Source of the DNA: CAJFUR01 sp904420575
GTDB taxonomy: Bacteria; Actinomycetota; Coriobacteriia; Coriobacteriales; Eggerthellaceae
DNA: 64,000 nt
NCBI GenBank assembly: GCA_965119745.1
Contig: OZ221973.1
Span: 2,480,001 to 2,544,000 of the forward strand
Reading direction: 5' to 3'
The translations under genes and the position numbers were made by a program. A model generated the notes under the pieces. The model was not told where the DNA came from and did no database searches. It saw nothing but the letters and a program-made list of their open reading frames with translations. Shown in pieces: positions 8,506 to 18,327 of this stretch (position 1 is the first letter of the stretch; the number at the start of each line of letters is the position of its first letter).

Positions 8506-9960
8506 ATGGAAATGAACCGTCGTCAGTTCTGCGCCCTGGGCACCGCGGGCGCCTTGGCCGCAATCGCCGGAGGCGTGAGCCTGGGATGCTCTTCCGAAGG
8601 AGCTTCCAAGGACGCCCCCGCCGCCGCGGCCGCCATGGCCATAGGCGACGCCGACGTGAACTTCAGCCAGGAAGTGGACGTGCTCATCGTGGGCGCGGGC
8701 ATCTCGGGCATGCTCGCGTCCATCGACCCGGCAGCCGCTGGCAAGAAGGTGCTCATCGTGGAGCAGAACTCCACGTTCGGCGGCGACGCCATCTACTCGG
8801 CGGCCTGCCAGATGTGCACCACGGCCGAGCTCACCAAAGAGGAGCGCCCGGATAAGTACAGCAGCGCCGACCAGATCCGCGAGAAGTTCGCCCCCTACTA
8901 CGAGGGCAACGAGGCGGGCCTCGAGCGCACGGTGCTCCTGCAGACGTGGGGCGGCAAGTTCATCGACAAGATGCACTACGACTGGGGCTACGAGTTCCAG
9001 CCGCTTCGCGAGAGCCCGTACCACCAGGCGTTCTTCCCCAAGAACGGCCTGTGCACCATGAAGGACGAGTTCGACCTCATGAACGAGAAGGTCACCGAGG
9101 CCGGCGCCGAATACCTGTTCGAGACCACCTTCAAGACCCTCATCACCGACGGGACCGGCGCCATCGCGGGCGCACGCTTCACCGCCAAGGACGGTTCCAT
9201 CGTCGACATCAAGGCCAAGGCCGTCGCGCTGGCCGCCGGCGGCTACATCTCCAACCAGGAATGGATGATGAAGTACGCCCCGGAGTACGCCTTCATCGGC
9301 AACATCGTGGGAGGCCGCAAGGGCGACGGCATCGCCGCCGGCGTGGCCGCGGGCGGCACGCTGTCCGGCATGGGCCCGGTGAGCAACCTGAACCCGCGCT
9401 ACGAGGCCGGCCACATGCTGGCCACGTTCTATCCGCTCATCGCGCTGCTGCCCAACGGCAAGCGCTTCTACTGCGAGACGGCCGTGCACAACGCCGCCAC
9501 GGGCTGCCTTGCCGCCGGCTACAACGAGTGGTACAGCATCTGGGACAACACGGCGCAGAACGGCATCGATCAAGAGGTCATCGCCCACGCCGGCGATGCC
9601 GTGCAGACCGCGAACTCGCTCGAGGAACTGGCCGAGAAGATGGGCATGCACATCGAGACCGTGAAGGCCGCCTTCGAGAACTGGGACACCATCTGCGACA
9701 ACCAGGAAGACCCCGAGTTCGGCAAGACGCTGTTCCTGCAGAAGCTGGAACCGCCGTACTACTTCATCCGCAACTATCCCGTGCGCTACAAGAGCCTGGG
9801 AGGCCTGACCGTGAGCGACCGCATGGAAGTGCTCGACGCCGACGGCAACCCCATCCCCGGCCTGTACGCCGCCGGCTGCACCGCCGGCACCGAGGACATC
9901 GTCCCCGCCGCCGGCTCCGGCCTGCTGTTGGGCACCACCCTCGCCGAAGACCTGGCGTAA
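8506..9960 (+). CDS. FAD-dependent fumarate reductase-like flavoprotein, exported
   Basis: A 484-residue member of the FAD-binding fumarate reductase/succinate dehydrogenase flavoprotein family. The N-terminus has NRRQFCALG (Tat-like), a hydrophobic stretch and a lipobox-like SLGC (Cys28). The dinucleotide motif VDVLIVGAGISGMLA starts near residue 57, and GLYAAGCTAGTEDI near the end is the usual second FAD contact. No CxxCH haem motif is present, so electrons must come from a separate donor. Such reductases are abundant in Eggerthellaceae and act on diverse host or dietary electron acceptors; the substrate cannot be inferred. RBS AGAAGGAG precedes the ATG. No regulator gene is adjacent. Confidence 0.8.
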   Translation: MEMNRRQFCALGTAGALAAIAGGVSLGCSSEGASKDAPAAAAAMAIGDADVNFSQEVDVLIVGAGISGMLASIDPAAAGKKVLIVEQNSTFGGDAIYSAACQMCTTAELTKEERPDKYSSADQIREKFAPYYEGNEAGLERTVLLQTWGGKFIDKMHYDWGYEFQPLRESPYHQAFFPKNGLCTMKDEFDLMNEKVTEAGAEYLFETTFKTLITDGTGAIAGARFTAKDGSIVDIKAKAVALAAGGYISNQEWMMKYAPEYAFIGNIVGGRKGDGIAAGVAAGGTLSGMGPVSNLNPRYEAGHMLATFYPLIALLPNGKRFYCETAVHNAATGCLAAGYNEWYSIWDNTAQNGIDQEVIAHAGDAVQTANSLEELAEKMGMHIETVKAAFENWDTICDNQEDPEFGKTLFLQKLEPPYYFIRNYPVRYKSLGGLTVSDRMEVLDADGNPIPGLYAAGCTAGTEDIVPAAGSGLLLGTTLAEDLA

Positions 9961-9967
9961 GCACGTC

Positions 9968-10010
9968 CCGCCCGTCGCTCGGAAGCCCCCTCCCTCCGAG
10001 CGACGGGCGG
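9968..10010 (+). terminator. hairpin downstream of flavoprotein
   Basis: A perfect 16-bp stem CCGCCCGTCGCTCGGA with an 11-nt loop starts 7 nt after the stop codon. No T-run follows, as for most hairpins in this genome. It is likely a terminator or mRNA 3' stabiliser. Confidence 0.6.
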
Positions 10011-10027
10011 CAATCTTCCACAAAATC

Positions 10028-10177
10028 GCCGATTCCTGAATTTCGAAAGGCGCGCTGGAGGCGTTCGGCAACAGAACTCTTATACCGCCCCGGCGTTGAA
10101 CAGGAGTTTTGCTGGTGTGCTCATGCTCTCTCCTTGAAGCGATGGCAGTCTACAGCCTGGAAATGTCAGGATTCGGC
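10028..10177. repeat. 150-bp inverted-repeat element, left copy
   Basis: Ends in GCCGATTCCTGA (10028-10039) and its inverse TCAGGATTCGGC (10166-10177; 11 of 12 complementary), 126 nt apart. The outer bases AATCGCCGATTCCTGA and a nearby CGAAAGG recur in the right copy at 11611-11636. The interiors of the two copies are unrelated. It lies 98 bp past the stop of the orphan nuclease-like gene. Confidence 0.6.
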
Positions 10178-10275
10178 AAAAATATAGCGAAACATGTCCC
10201 AGTTCTCCTCCACGCGCCCTCGTCTCCGAACCTCGACTCCCTTGCCCACCCGTCTCCTTTCGCGGAAAGGCCCGC

Positions 10276-11262
10276 TTATTCGTAGCCTGCTGGCAGGCCC
10301 AGGCACCTCCGGAGCTTCAGCTTGCGTGCATGATGATCGGGGATGCTCGTTCGCTTCCGCTTCCCTAAATGTCGGCGAAGACCATCGGCGATCGCGTCCA
10401 TGGCGACAAGGCTGTCGAGTTCGTCGTTGGTCACGCCGACGACGGTCCAGCCCATGGCAACGAGCGCGTTCGCCCTCCTTGAATCGCGGATGCGGCTGTT
10501 CTCGCCCTCGTGGTTTTCTTTGCTCTGGTACTCCACGTCGAGTTTCGCTTCCGGCCAGCACGCATCGCAGCGGAAGCTCTTCCTGTGCGAAATGGCCCGC
10601 GCCGCACCGTTCGCCGACACTTCGTGATTCATGCTCGGGATGCCAAGCCCTTGGCCACCGTGCATCATCGGCAATCCCAGGATCAGCGCCAGCTTCGTTT
10701 CGCGCGGAGAGGCGGACCCATCGGCGAAATATGGAAGGATGCGCGCCACCTTGCCTGCGCCATCAAGCGAGGCGTTGCGCGACGCGAAGTCTTGCAGCGA
10801 CTTCGTCGTGGTCAACGGGTCCACTTGGTAGGCGTGCTGCAAGGACGTGCGAGCCGTTCGGTACGAGCCGCACAGTTCCCATCCCAATTCAAGAAGCGCG
10901 ACGAGGTTCTTCTCCTGCGTCGCCGCCTGGACCAATGCCAGTTCAGGAGTGCTCACGAGCACGTCATCCAACCGAAGAAGCGATTTGCCCGAAAAGGCCT
11001 TCGTGCAGGCATGGAACTTTCCCAACTCCGTGCCACGGTAGTTTGACACTTTGCGCACGACAAGGTGAACGGGCCTTTCAAGATGCAGCCCCGGGTGGTT
11101 CGCCTCCAACCGCTCAAGGACGGATCGAAGTTTGGTGGAACTCGGCGCGCTGTCGGGAAGCATGCGCCCACCGCCCTTCGCAACCGTGAGACCACCCGGC
11201 TTGACGACGCGCGCAACCTCCAAGGCCGACTTGTATCCAAGGCAGATGGACGGCCGGCTCAT
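10276..11262 (-). CDS. orphan protein with Vsr/DUF559-like nuclease C-terminus
   Basis: A 328-residue protein not recognised over its full length. Residues about 188-290 resemble the DUF559/Vsr PD-(D/E)XK nuclease fold: an early ETKLALIL (E189), then LDVEY (D242, E244), RDSRRANAL and GWTVVGVT. The Cys pair RCDAC precedes the motif. The N-terminal 180 residues are rich in basic and Ser/Thr residues and match nothing I know. Start at ATG 11262 with GGTGAG upstream. Its composition is less G+C-rich than its neighbours, it stands alone, and two inverted-repeat elements flank it, so recent acquisition is likely. Nuclease activity is inference. Confidence 0.55.
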   Translation of the reverse strand: MSRPSICLGYKSALEVARVVKPGGLTVAKGGGRMLPDSAPSSTKLRSVLERLEANHPGLHLERPVHLVVRKVSNYRGTELGKFHACTKAFSGKSLLRLDDVLVSTPELALVQAATQEKNLVALLELGWELCGSYRTARTSLQHAYQVDPLTTTKSLQDFASRNASLDGAGKVARILPYFADGSASPRETKLALILGLPMMHGGQGLGIPSMNHEVSANGAARAISHRKSFRCDACWPEAKLDVEYQSKENHEGENSRIRDSRRANALVAMGWTVVGVTNDELDSLVAMDAIADGLRRHLGKRKRTSIPDHHARKLKLRRCLGLPAGYE

Positions 11263-11566
11263 ATGCGCTCACCTACTTCGACCGCGCACGGTTCCGACTG
11301 CGAACATCGGTTGTGCAAAGCGAACGGATAGTCCGCAGACGGTAGCAGGGCCAATGGTTCCGATAAGGGGAACGACGAACATGACCGTAACGCGCAACTG
11401 CGCATGCCTAACAAAGTTGCGTTCTGGAGCATAGGCACAACGACCCCCTTGCATGCCCTGGGCGAAGAGGATCTTGCAGGCATGGTAGGGGAAGACGAGG
11501 GCATCGCTTCCAGCAATGGGCTGCTCGACGAGCGTAAAGCACCTGCACTGGCTCTATGATGGCGAT

Positions 11567-11575
11567 ATTCTAGCA
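11567..11575 (-). promoter_or_regulatory. possible extended -10 for the orphan nuclease-like gene
   Basis: The minus strand reads TGCTAGAAT, an extended -10, about 300 nt before the gene start at 11262. The intervening 11263-11566 contains no convincing reading frame. The long leader is unexplained. Confidence 0.3.
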
Positions 11576-11614
11576 TGCACAGGAAGCTTTGTGGGCGTCT
11601 GGCGCCGCATAATC

Positions 11615-11763
11615 GCCGATTCCTGACACCGAAAGGCCACCGGTTTCGCCTACCCAGCCAATGCGACGATCGACTATTCGGAACATGCCTGATGGGAGGC
11701 AGGACGGCAGATCGAGCAGCCTTCCATGCACGAATCGCCCTCGTCGATAATGCAGGAATCGGC
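11615..11763. repeat. 150-bp inverted-repeat element, right copy
   Basis: Perfect 11-bp inverted ends GCCGATTCCTG (11615-11625) and CAGGAATCGGC (11753-11763), 127 nt apart. The spacing is within 1 nt of the left copy. The shared 16-mer AATCGCCGATTCCTGA begins at 11611. With the left copy it brackets the orphan nuclease-like gene. Confidence 0.6.
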
Positions 11764-11858
11764 CGATCCGTACCACTTCGCGAAGCGCGGACGAAGAAAA
11801 CGCGGAGGTTGTGGGTGGGCGTCCTTTCTGCCCGCGCATTCAGGCGCTCTCTTTCTCG

Positions 11859-11882
11859 ACCCCTCCCCCCGGGGAGAGGGGT
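11859..11882 (-). terminator. hairpin after hemW
   Basis: A G+C-rich hairpin (ACCCCTC/GAGGGGT with inner CCCC/GGGG) begins 2 nt after the hemW stop. Only scattered T residues follow. Confidence 0.5.
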
Positions 11883-11884
11883 CC

Positions 11885-12997
11885 TTACGGGGCCAAGTCG
11901 TACAGGCGGCCGTAGAGCTCGTTGCCGCAGAGCCAGCCGCGGTCGGTGGGGCGGAAGCGCCCCTCCACCTGCTCCACCAGGCCCGCCTCTTCCAGTTCGG
12001 CGAAGGCGGCGGCCGCTTCGGGCAGAAGCGCGACGGCTGCCTCCACCTGCGCGCAGGCCACGCCGCGCGCCATGCGCATGCCCAGCATGAGGTCCTCGGC
12101 CGCCATCTGGCGCGCGTCCAAGTCGTCGGTCACCTGGCCGTCCTGGACGCGCATGCGCCGCTCGGCGTTCTGGGTCATGGTGGCGGCCGAACGTCCCAGG
12201 CCCAGATACGGCTTGCCCGTCCAGTACGCCGTGTTGTGGCGGCACTCGAAGCCGGGGCGGGCATAGCTGGCCACCTCGTAGCGCGCGAAGCCCGCCTCCT
12301 CCAGCACGCGGGCAGCCACCTGCATGTGCGCGGCCTCCACGTCGTCGTCGGGCTCGTCCATGTCGCCCGCCAGCACTGCCGCGTCGAAGGGCGTGTGCGG
12401 TTCGATGGTCAGGGGGTACACGCTCACGTGCGTGACGCCCAGGCGCACGGCCTCGCGCACGCTTTCCTCGAACGACGCCTCGGACTGTCCCGGAATGCCG
12501 CACATGACATCGACGCTCACGTTCTCGAACCGGGTCTGGGCCGCCTCCACGGCGCGGCGCGCGTCGTCGGCCGTGTGCGCGCGGCCGAGCGTTCGCAGCA
12601 CGGCGTCGTCGAAGCTCTGCACGCCCAGGGACAGGCGGTTCACGCCAAGCGCCCACACGTCGCGCACCATGCGCCCGTCAAGGCTTTCGGGGTTCGCCTC
12701 CATGGTGCATTCGACCTCGGGCGTGAGGTGCATCGAGAGCGACAGCGTGTACAGCAGCATCGACAGGCGCGCGAGCCCCACGTGCGAAGGCGTGCCCCCG
12801 CCCAAATACACCGTCTCGACGGCGCCCAGCTCCCCCTCCTTCGCCTTGCGGCGTATCTGCAGGCACAGGTCCTCCACGTACGCGTCGATCTCCGGGCTGT
12901 CGGCAGGAACCGCCGCGGTGGCGAAGTCGCAGTAGGCGCACCGCTTCACGCAGAACGGCAGATGCAGGTAGAGCGCCCGGTAAGGGTCATGAGGCAT
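11885..12997 (-). CDS. hemW: HemW-like radical SAM protein (haem chaperone family)
   Basis: A 370-residue radical-SAM protein of the HemN/HemW family. The cluster motif is CVKRCAYC, with Cys at 16, 20 and 23. The nearby fourth cysteine of true HemN (CxxxCxxCxC) is absent, as in HemW. GGGTPS, EANPES and SLGVQSF are family motifs, and the HemN C-terminal domain follows. HemW is thought to insert haem into respiratory proteins, not to oxidise coproporphyrinogen. The gene lies downstream of dus with a family B structured repeat between them. Length matches HemW. Confidence 0.88.
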   Translation of the reverse strand: MPHDPYRALYLHLPFCVKRCAYCDFATAAVPADSPEIDAYVEDLCLQIRRKAKEGELGAVETVYLGGGTPSHVGLARLSMLLYTLSLSMHLTPEVECTMEANPESLDGRMVRDVWALGVNRLSLGVQSFDDAVLRTLGRAHTADDARRAVEAAQTRFENVSVDVMCGIPGQSEASFEESVREAVRLGVTHVSVYPLTIEPHTPFDAAVLAGDMDEPDDDVEAAHMQVAARVLEEAGFARYEVASYARPGFECRHNTAYWTGKPYLGLGRSAATMTQNAERRMRVQDGQVTDDLDARQMAAEDLMLGMRMARGVACAQVEAAVALLPEAAAAFAELEEAGLVEQVEGRFRPTDRGWLCGNELYGRLYDLAP

Positions 12998-13048
12998 TAA
13001 GCCCGCCTTTCAACGAAATGATGGAGATTCGGACGCCCGAAACGCGGT

Positions 13049-13160
13049 GGCGGATGCCCGATGGTGCCCACCAAGCGATTTCCGCACGAGCCGAAACGCT
13101 CACTGGGCGTTTCGTGCGAGCAGGGCTGTTTGAGCGACTGGGCATTATCGGGCATCCGCC
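13049..13160 (-). repeat. structured palindromic repeat, family B copy 1 (dus-hemW)
   Basis: Outer 21-nt arms at 13049-13069 and 13140-13160 pair at 19 positions; the other two are G-T wobbles in one strand sense. The 70-nt core (13070-13139) starts ACCAAGCGATTTCCGCACG and ends TTTGAGCGACT, nearly as in copy 2. Inside is a hairpin GAAACGC/GCGTTTC. The right arm contains the last codons and stop of dus. Confidence 0.75.
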
Positions 13161-14128
13161 GCGGAGGATCCCACACGCTCGAGCAGCTCATCGAACACCT
13201 GCTCGAAGTCCTCCACGGACACGCAGGCGTTGATCCTGCCCCGGGCCGCGGCGGCGCCCGGAAGCCCCGCCAGGTACCACATGGCGTGCTTGCGCATGCG
13301 CACGATGTTCTTACCCTCGCGCGCGGCGAGCAGGCGCGCATGACGGCGCGCCATGGCCAGGCGTTCCCGGATGTCGGGGGCAGGCGGCTCGGGCCTGCCT
13401 GCAAGCGCGGCCTTCGCCTGCGCGAACACCCACGGGCTGCCCTCGGCGCCCCGTGCTATCATCACGGCGTCGCAACCGGTACGGGCCACCAAGGCCGCTG
13501 CGTCCGCGCCGCAGCGCACGTCGCCGTTGCCGACGACGGGCACGCCCACGGCCTCCTTCACGCGCGCGACGGCGCCCCAGTCGGCCCGCCCCTGGTAGTA
13601 CTGCTCGGCGAAGCGCCCATGCACGGCCACGGCCGCCGCGCCTGCGTCCTCCATGCGCCGCGCGAACGCCGGCGCCGTCTCGTCGCCGAGTGCCCAGCCG
13701 CGCCGGAACTTCACCGTGACCGGGTGTTCCACCGCGCTGGCGACCGCGCGGACGATGGATGCGGCTAGCTCCGGCTCCTTCATGAGCGCCGAGCCGTCGC
13801 CCTTCGACACGATCTTGCGCGCCGGGCAGCCCATGTTCACGTCCAGGTACGCGAGCGCCTCTCCCATCTCGTCTTCGATCCAGCCGGCCTCGCGCGCCAT
13901 GACGTCAGGCTCGTGGCCGAACAGCTGCACCGCCACCTGGTCCTCGCCGGGCGCGAGCGCCAACAGCCGCCGCGTCTTCTCGTTCGCGAACGAAAGCCCC
14001 TTCGCCGACACCATCTCGGTATAGGCCAAGTCGGCCCCCTGCTCGCGGCAGAGCGCGCGGAACGCTTCGTCGCTCACGCCCGCCATGGGCGCAAGCAGAA
14101 GCCGGTGCTGCTGGAAGAAGTCGAACAT
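13145..14128 (-). CDS. dus: tRNA-dihydrouridine synthase
   Basis: A 327-residue FMN enzyme that reduces uridine to dihydrouridine in tRNA D-loops. LLAPMAGVSDEAFR (11-24) is the FMN-binding opening. NMGCPARKIV (about residue 100) carries the catalytic cysteine. KFRRGW, AVHGR and GNGDV follow in the expected order. The ATG at 14128 gives a standard N-terminus. The final residues (ADAR) and stop are encoded inside the right arm of a family B palindromic element, so the C-terminus was probably rewritten by its insertion. Confidence 0.93.
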   Translation of the reverse strand: MFDFFQQHRLLLAPMAGVSDEAFRALCREQGADLAYTEMVSAKGLSFANEKTRRLLALAPGEDQVAVQLFGHEPDVMAREAGWIEDEMGEALAYLDVNMGCPARKIVSKGDGSALMKEPELAASIVRAVASAVEHPVTVKFRRGWALGDETAPAFARRMEDAGAAAVAVHGRFAEQYYQGRADWGAVARVKEAVGVPVVGNGDVRCGADAAALVARTGCDAVMIARGAEGSPWVFAQAKAALAGRPEPPAPDIRERLAMARRHARLLAAREGKNIVRMRKHAMWYLAGLPGAAAARGRINACVSVEDFEQVFDELLERVGSSAADAR

Positions 14129-14216
14129 GCTGCCTTTCCTGGTCCGTGGGCGGCGAGGGCCGCCTTTCGCCGCCACGAGCGAGCGGAACGGGCCGAAGGG
14201 CCTTCGGCCTGCAAAG

Positions 14217-14300
14217 GTCCTTCGACTCCGACGGCTTCGCCGCCTCCGCTCGGGATGACATGCGAGGTCGGCTGCGCTTCGCCTGCTCGGATGGCAAAAG
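14217..14300 (-). repeat. dispersed CATCCnGAGC-type extragenic repeat
   Basis: In gene sense the dus-nitroreductase gap contains TTTTGCCATCCGAGCAGGCG and then GTCATCCCGAGCGGAGGC, followed by GGAGTCGAAGGACC. A related string, TTTTGCCATCCTGAGCGGAG, occurs at 62340-62361. Similar sequences are scattered in many bacterial genomes; the function is unknown. Confidence 0.45.
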
Positions 14301-14303
14301 ATA

Positions 14304-14825
14304 CTAGTTTGCCCACACCACCTGGCTCGTGCGTTCGTGGGCCTTGCCGGGGGCGGCGGCGTGGCCGAGCGCGCAGATGCCGTGGACCTCATGGTCGCCG
14401 GGAAGCCCCAGCGCGTCCAGCTCGGTGCGCACGGCGGGCTCGTCGCAGATGCCCTGCAGCTGGTTGATCCACACGCTTCCCAGCCCCAGGCTGTGCGCGG
14501 CCAGCATCATGGCCTGCATGGCGCAGCCGTCGTCCTCGCGGCCGAACGACGCGCCCTTCACGTGCCCCACCAGCACGATGGCGGCCGGCCGGTACATGTC
14601 GTACGCGTCGCGGCCCAGGACGACGCGCATGGTTTCCGCCAGGCGCGCGATCTTCCCCGCATCGTCCACCACGACGAAGCACCACTCCTGGCGGTTCATG
14701 GCCGAAGGCGCCCACTGCCCGCACGTGACCACGGCCTCCAGGTCCTCGCGCGATACCGGCTCCTCCGTGAACGCACGGACGGAGCGCCTGTCCAGGATGT
14801 TCTCGATGACCGCATTGCTTTTCAT
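14304..14825 (-). CDS. nitroreductase family FMN oxidoreductase
   Basis: A 173-residue nitroreductase-fold protein. RRSVRAF (14-20) is the FMN-phosphate contact, and QWAPSAMNRQEWCFVVV (37-53) is the second FMN motif. GLGSVWINQL and EVHGICALGHA are typical C-terminal segments. The in vivo substrate cannot be inferred; such enzymes reduce nitroaromatics, quinones or enones. RBS GAAGGGAAGG precedes the ATG at 14825. It follows a small membrane protein gene by about 170 bp. Confidence 0.88.
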   Translation of the reverse strand: MKSNAVIENILDRRSVRAFTEEPVSREDLEAVVTCGQWAPSAMNRQEWCFVVVDDAGKIARLAETMRVVLGRDAYDMYRPAAIVLVGHVKGASFGREDDGCAMQAMMLAAHSLGLGSVWINQLQGICDEPAVRTELDALGLPGDHEVHGICALGHAAAPGKAHERTSQVVWAN

Positions 14826-14998
14826 GGCCTTCCCTTCTTTCTTGAAGCCGTCTGACCAAGCCGCTCTGGCGCTCGAGGCGCAAGGCGGCCTTTCGATCTC
14901 GCCCTCTCCGCCGAACGACGAGGCGGCAGGCAAGGCGCGGCAAGGGGCGGAACGCCGAGCAGCCATGGCCACGCTGAGAGACGCTGCCCGTCCTGCCG

Positions 14999-15190
14999 TC
15001 ACGCCGCGAGGATGTCGAGCATGCTGAAGCCTGCGTACGCCAGCAGCACCACGAAGGCCGCCACCACGAGCAGGCACCCGCATCCGAGCGCCGTCTTCGC
15101 GGTGCCGCTCATGCCTTGGGCGTCCTTCGCCGCCTTCTTCTCGTCGAACGGATCGTCCAACCAATCGTATTCCTGTCGTTTCTTCGCCAT
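14999..15190 (-). CDS. small single-span membrane protein, unknown
   Basis: A 63-residue protein with a charged N-terminal half (KKRQEYDWLDDPFDEKKAAK), then CGCLLVVAAFVVLLAYAGF as one membrane helix (about 37-56). Start at ATG 15190, 59 bp after the lepA stop. No family recognised. Codon use and position in a minus-strand run support a real gene. Confidence 0.6.
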   Translation of the reverse strand: MAKKRQEYDWLDDPFDEKKAAKDAQGMSGTAKTALGCGCLLVVAAFVVLLAYAGFSMLDILAA

Positions 15191-15249
15191 AACGTAAACC
15201 TTGCCTCATGCCTGCAGCGCGGTTTTCAAAACCGTCGTCGCCGCCTGTC

Positions 15250-17052
<1,803 letters not shown>

Positions 17053-17100
17053 GGCTGCTTTCTGGGATGCCCGTCGTTCGTCGTGGTTCTTCGAGTGCCT

Positions 17101-17106
17101 ATTGTA
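17101..17106 (-). promoter_or_regulatory. -10 box of lepA
   Basis: The minus strand reads GGTACAAT 48 bp before the ATG. No clear -35. The rest of the 17053-17366 gap holds only the rpsT hairpin. Confidence 0.4.
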
Positions 17107-17292
17107 CCGTGAATCGCCCGCTTGCACGTCAGGTTTACCGAACCGCCAGATTTGCGGCGACGGCCGTGCGGGCCGCTGGCGGGGCGCCGAGATCCGCCGC
17201 CCCGCGCCGGGAGCGCGCCGTCACCGCGACTTTCATGGCTGAACGGCCCGGGCGGCCGTGCGGGTCGCGGGCGCCGCAGGCGCACCGGACGT

Positions 17293-17321
17293 GGAAAGGC
17301 CCCGGTGCCCGGGGCCTTTCC
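17293..17321 (-). terminator. terminator-like hairpin after rpsT
   Basis: A perfect 13-bp stem GGAAAGGCCCCGG with a 3-nt loop lies 45 nt past the rpsT stop. It is very stable but lacks a T-run. Confidence 0.65.
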
Positions 17322-17366
17322 ACTCTTGATATGCGGAAGGATCGTCGACGATCCCTGCATGTCGGG

Positions 17367-17879
17367 CTATTCGGCGGCCTCTTCGGCGCCTTCGGCGGCA
17401 GCGGCCTCGGCTTCGGCCTTGGCAGCCTCTTCGGCTTCCTTGGCCTTGCGCTTCTTCGCGGCGGCCTCTTCCTTGAGCTGCTTTTCGCGGCGCTTCGCCT
17501 TCTCCTTCGAGGCGGCTTCCATCTCCGCCTTGCGGGCGGCCTTGCGCTCGGCCTTCTTGGAGCCGGTCTTCTGCTCCTTCTTCTCCGGCTTCACGTAGGC
17601 GGCGCGGTCGGCGTCGGTCACCACGGTGTTCGCGAGGGCCATGATGCCGCTCTTGCGGTTGGCGGCCTGGTTCTTGTGGATGACGCCCTTCGAGGCGGCC
17701 TTGTCCATGAGGCGGCATGCGGCCAGGGCGGCGGCATACGCCTCGGCGCCGTTGCCGGCGGCCACGGCATCCTTCACGTGGCGGGTCGCGGTCTTCAGCT
17801 CGGACTTCACCGCGCGGTTGCGCATGCGCGCCTTCTCGTTGGTGATGATGCGCTTCTTTTGGCTCTTGATGTTCGCCAT
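17367..17879 (-). CDS. rpsT: 30S ribosomal protein S20 with long charged C-terminal tail
   Basis: Residues 1 to about 88 are a normal S20: ANIKSQKKRI, then KSELKTATRHV, LMDKAASKGVIHKNQAANRK and SGIMALAN. Residues about 96-170 are an extra Lys/Glu/Ala-rich tail (KKAERKAARKAEM, ending AEGAEEAAE) with no counterpart in ordinary 85-90-residue S20. The tail is probably helical and shifts from basic to acidic toward its end. It has no stop or frameshift and its base composition matches the gene. RBS GGAGGAAC precedes the ATG. Confidence 0.95.
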   Translation of the reverse strand: MANIKSQKKRIITNEKARMRNRAVKSELKTATRHVKDAVAAGNGAEAYAAALAACRLMDKAASKGVIHKNQAANRKSGIMALANTVVTDADRAAYVKPEKKEQKTGSKKAERKAARKAEMEAASKEKAKRREKQLKEEAAAKKRKAKEAEEAAKAEAEAAAAEGAEEAAE

Positions 17880-18249
17880 GTGTGCTGTTCCTCCATCGGA
17901 TCACGGTCTTGCTTCTCACGAAGCCCCTCATACGCTGCGTATCCGGCGGCGCGCACGTTCTGCGGTCGCGCCCGGTTTGGCGCCGAAGGGCTCGCATGCG
18001 ATCCACGAAGGATCAAGGCCCCGCAACGGGAGCCGGCAATGCGTCGGAAACAGGCGGGATTTCTCTGTTTCGCTGGCCAATCGGCCACCCAGCGGGCGCG
18101 AATCTCGAACGCAGCCTCGTCTGCAGACCGGCGACGAACATCGCCGCACGCGCGTACCGCTGGATACACGATCTCATAGGATAGCAAAGCTTCTGCGCTT
18201 TTGTTCGGGAATTTGACGAAACCACGCATTTTCCCGTGCCGCGCCTTCT

Positions 18250-18318
18250 GGTGCGCGCCGGGCCATGCGGCGATCCGGCCTCCCGGTGCGCGCCGGGCCA
18301 TGCGGCGATCCGGCCTCC
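18250..18318. repeat. perfect 34-bp tandem duplication
   Basis: A 34-bp unit beginning GGTGCGCGCCGGGCCATGCG occurs at 18250-18283 and 18285-18318, separated by one base. It ends 9 bp before the holA stop. The rest of 17880-18327 shows no gene. Confidence 0.85.
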
Positions 18319-18327
18319 TGTCCTCGC

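Noticed and set aside
11269..11454. A 61-codon minus-strand frame upstream of the orphan nuclease-like gene
   Set aside because: No RBS, no motif, and the frame is one of several overlapping short frames in the same gap.
18241..18320. Possible CRISPR-like repeat near holA
   Set aside because: Only two units with a 1-bp spacer; it is a tandem duplication, not repeats with unique spacers.
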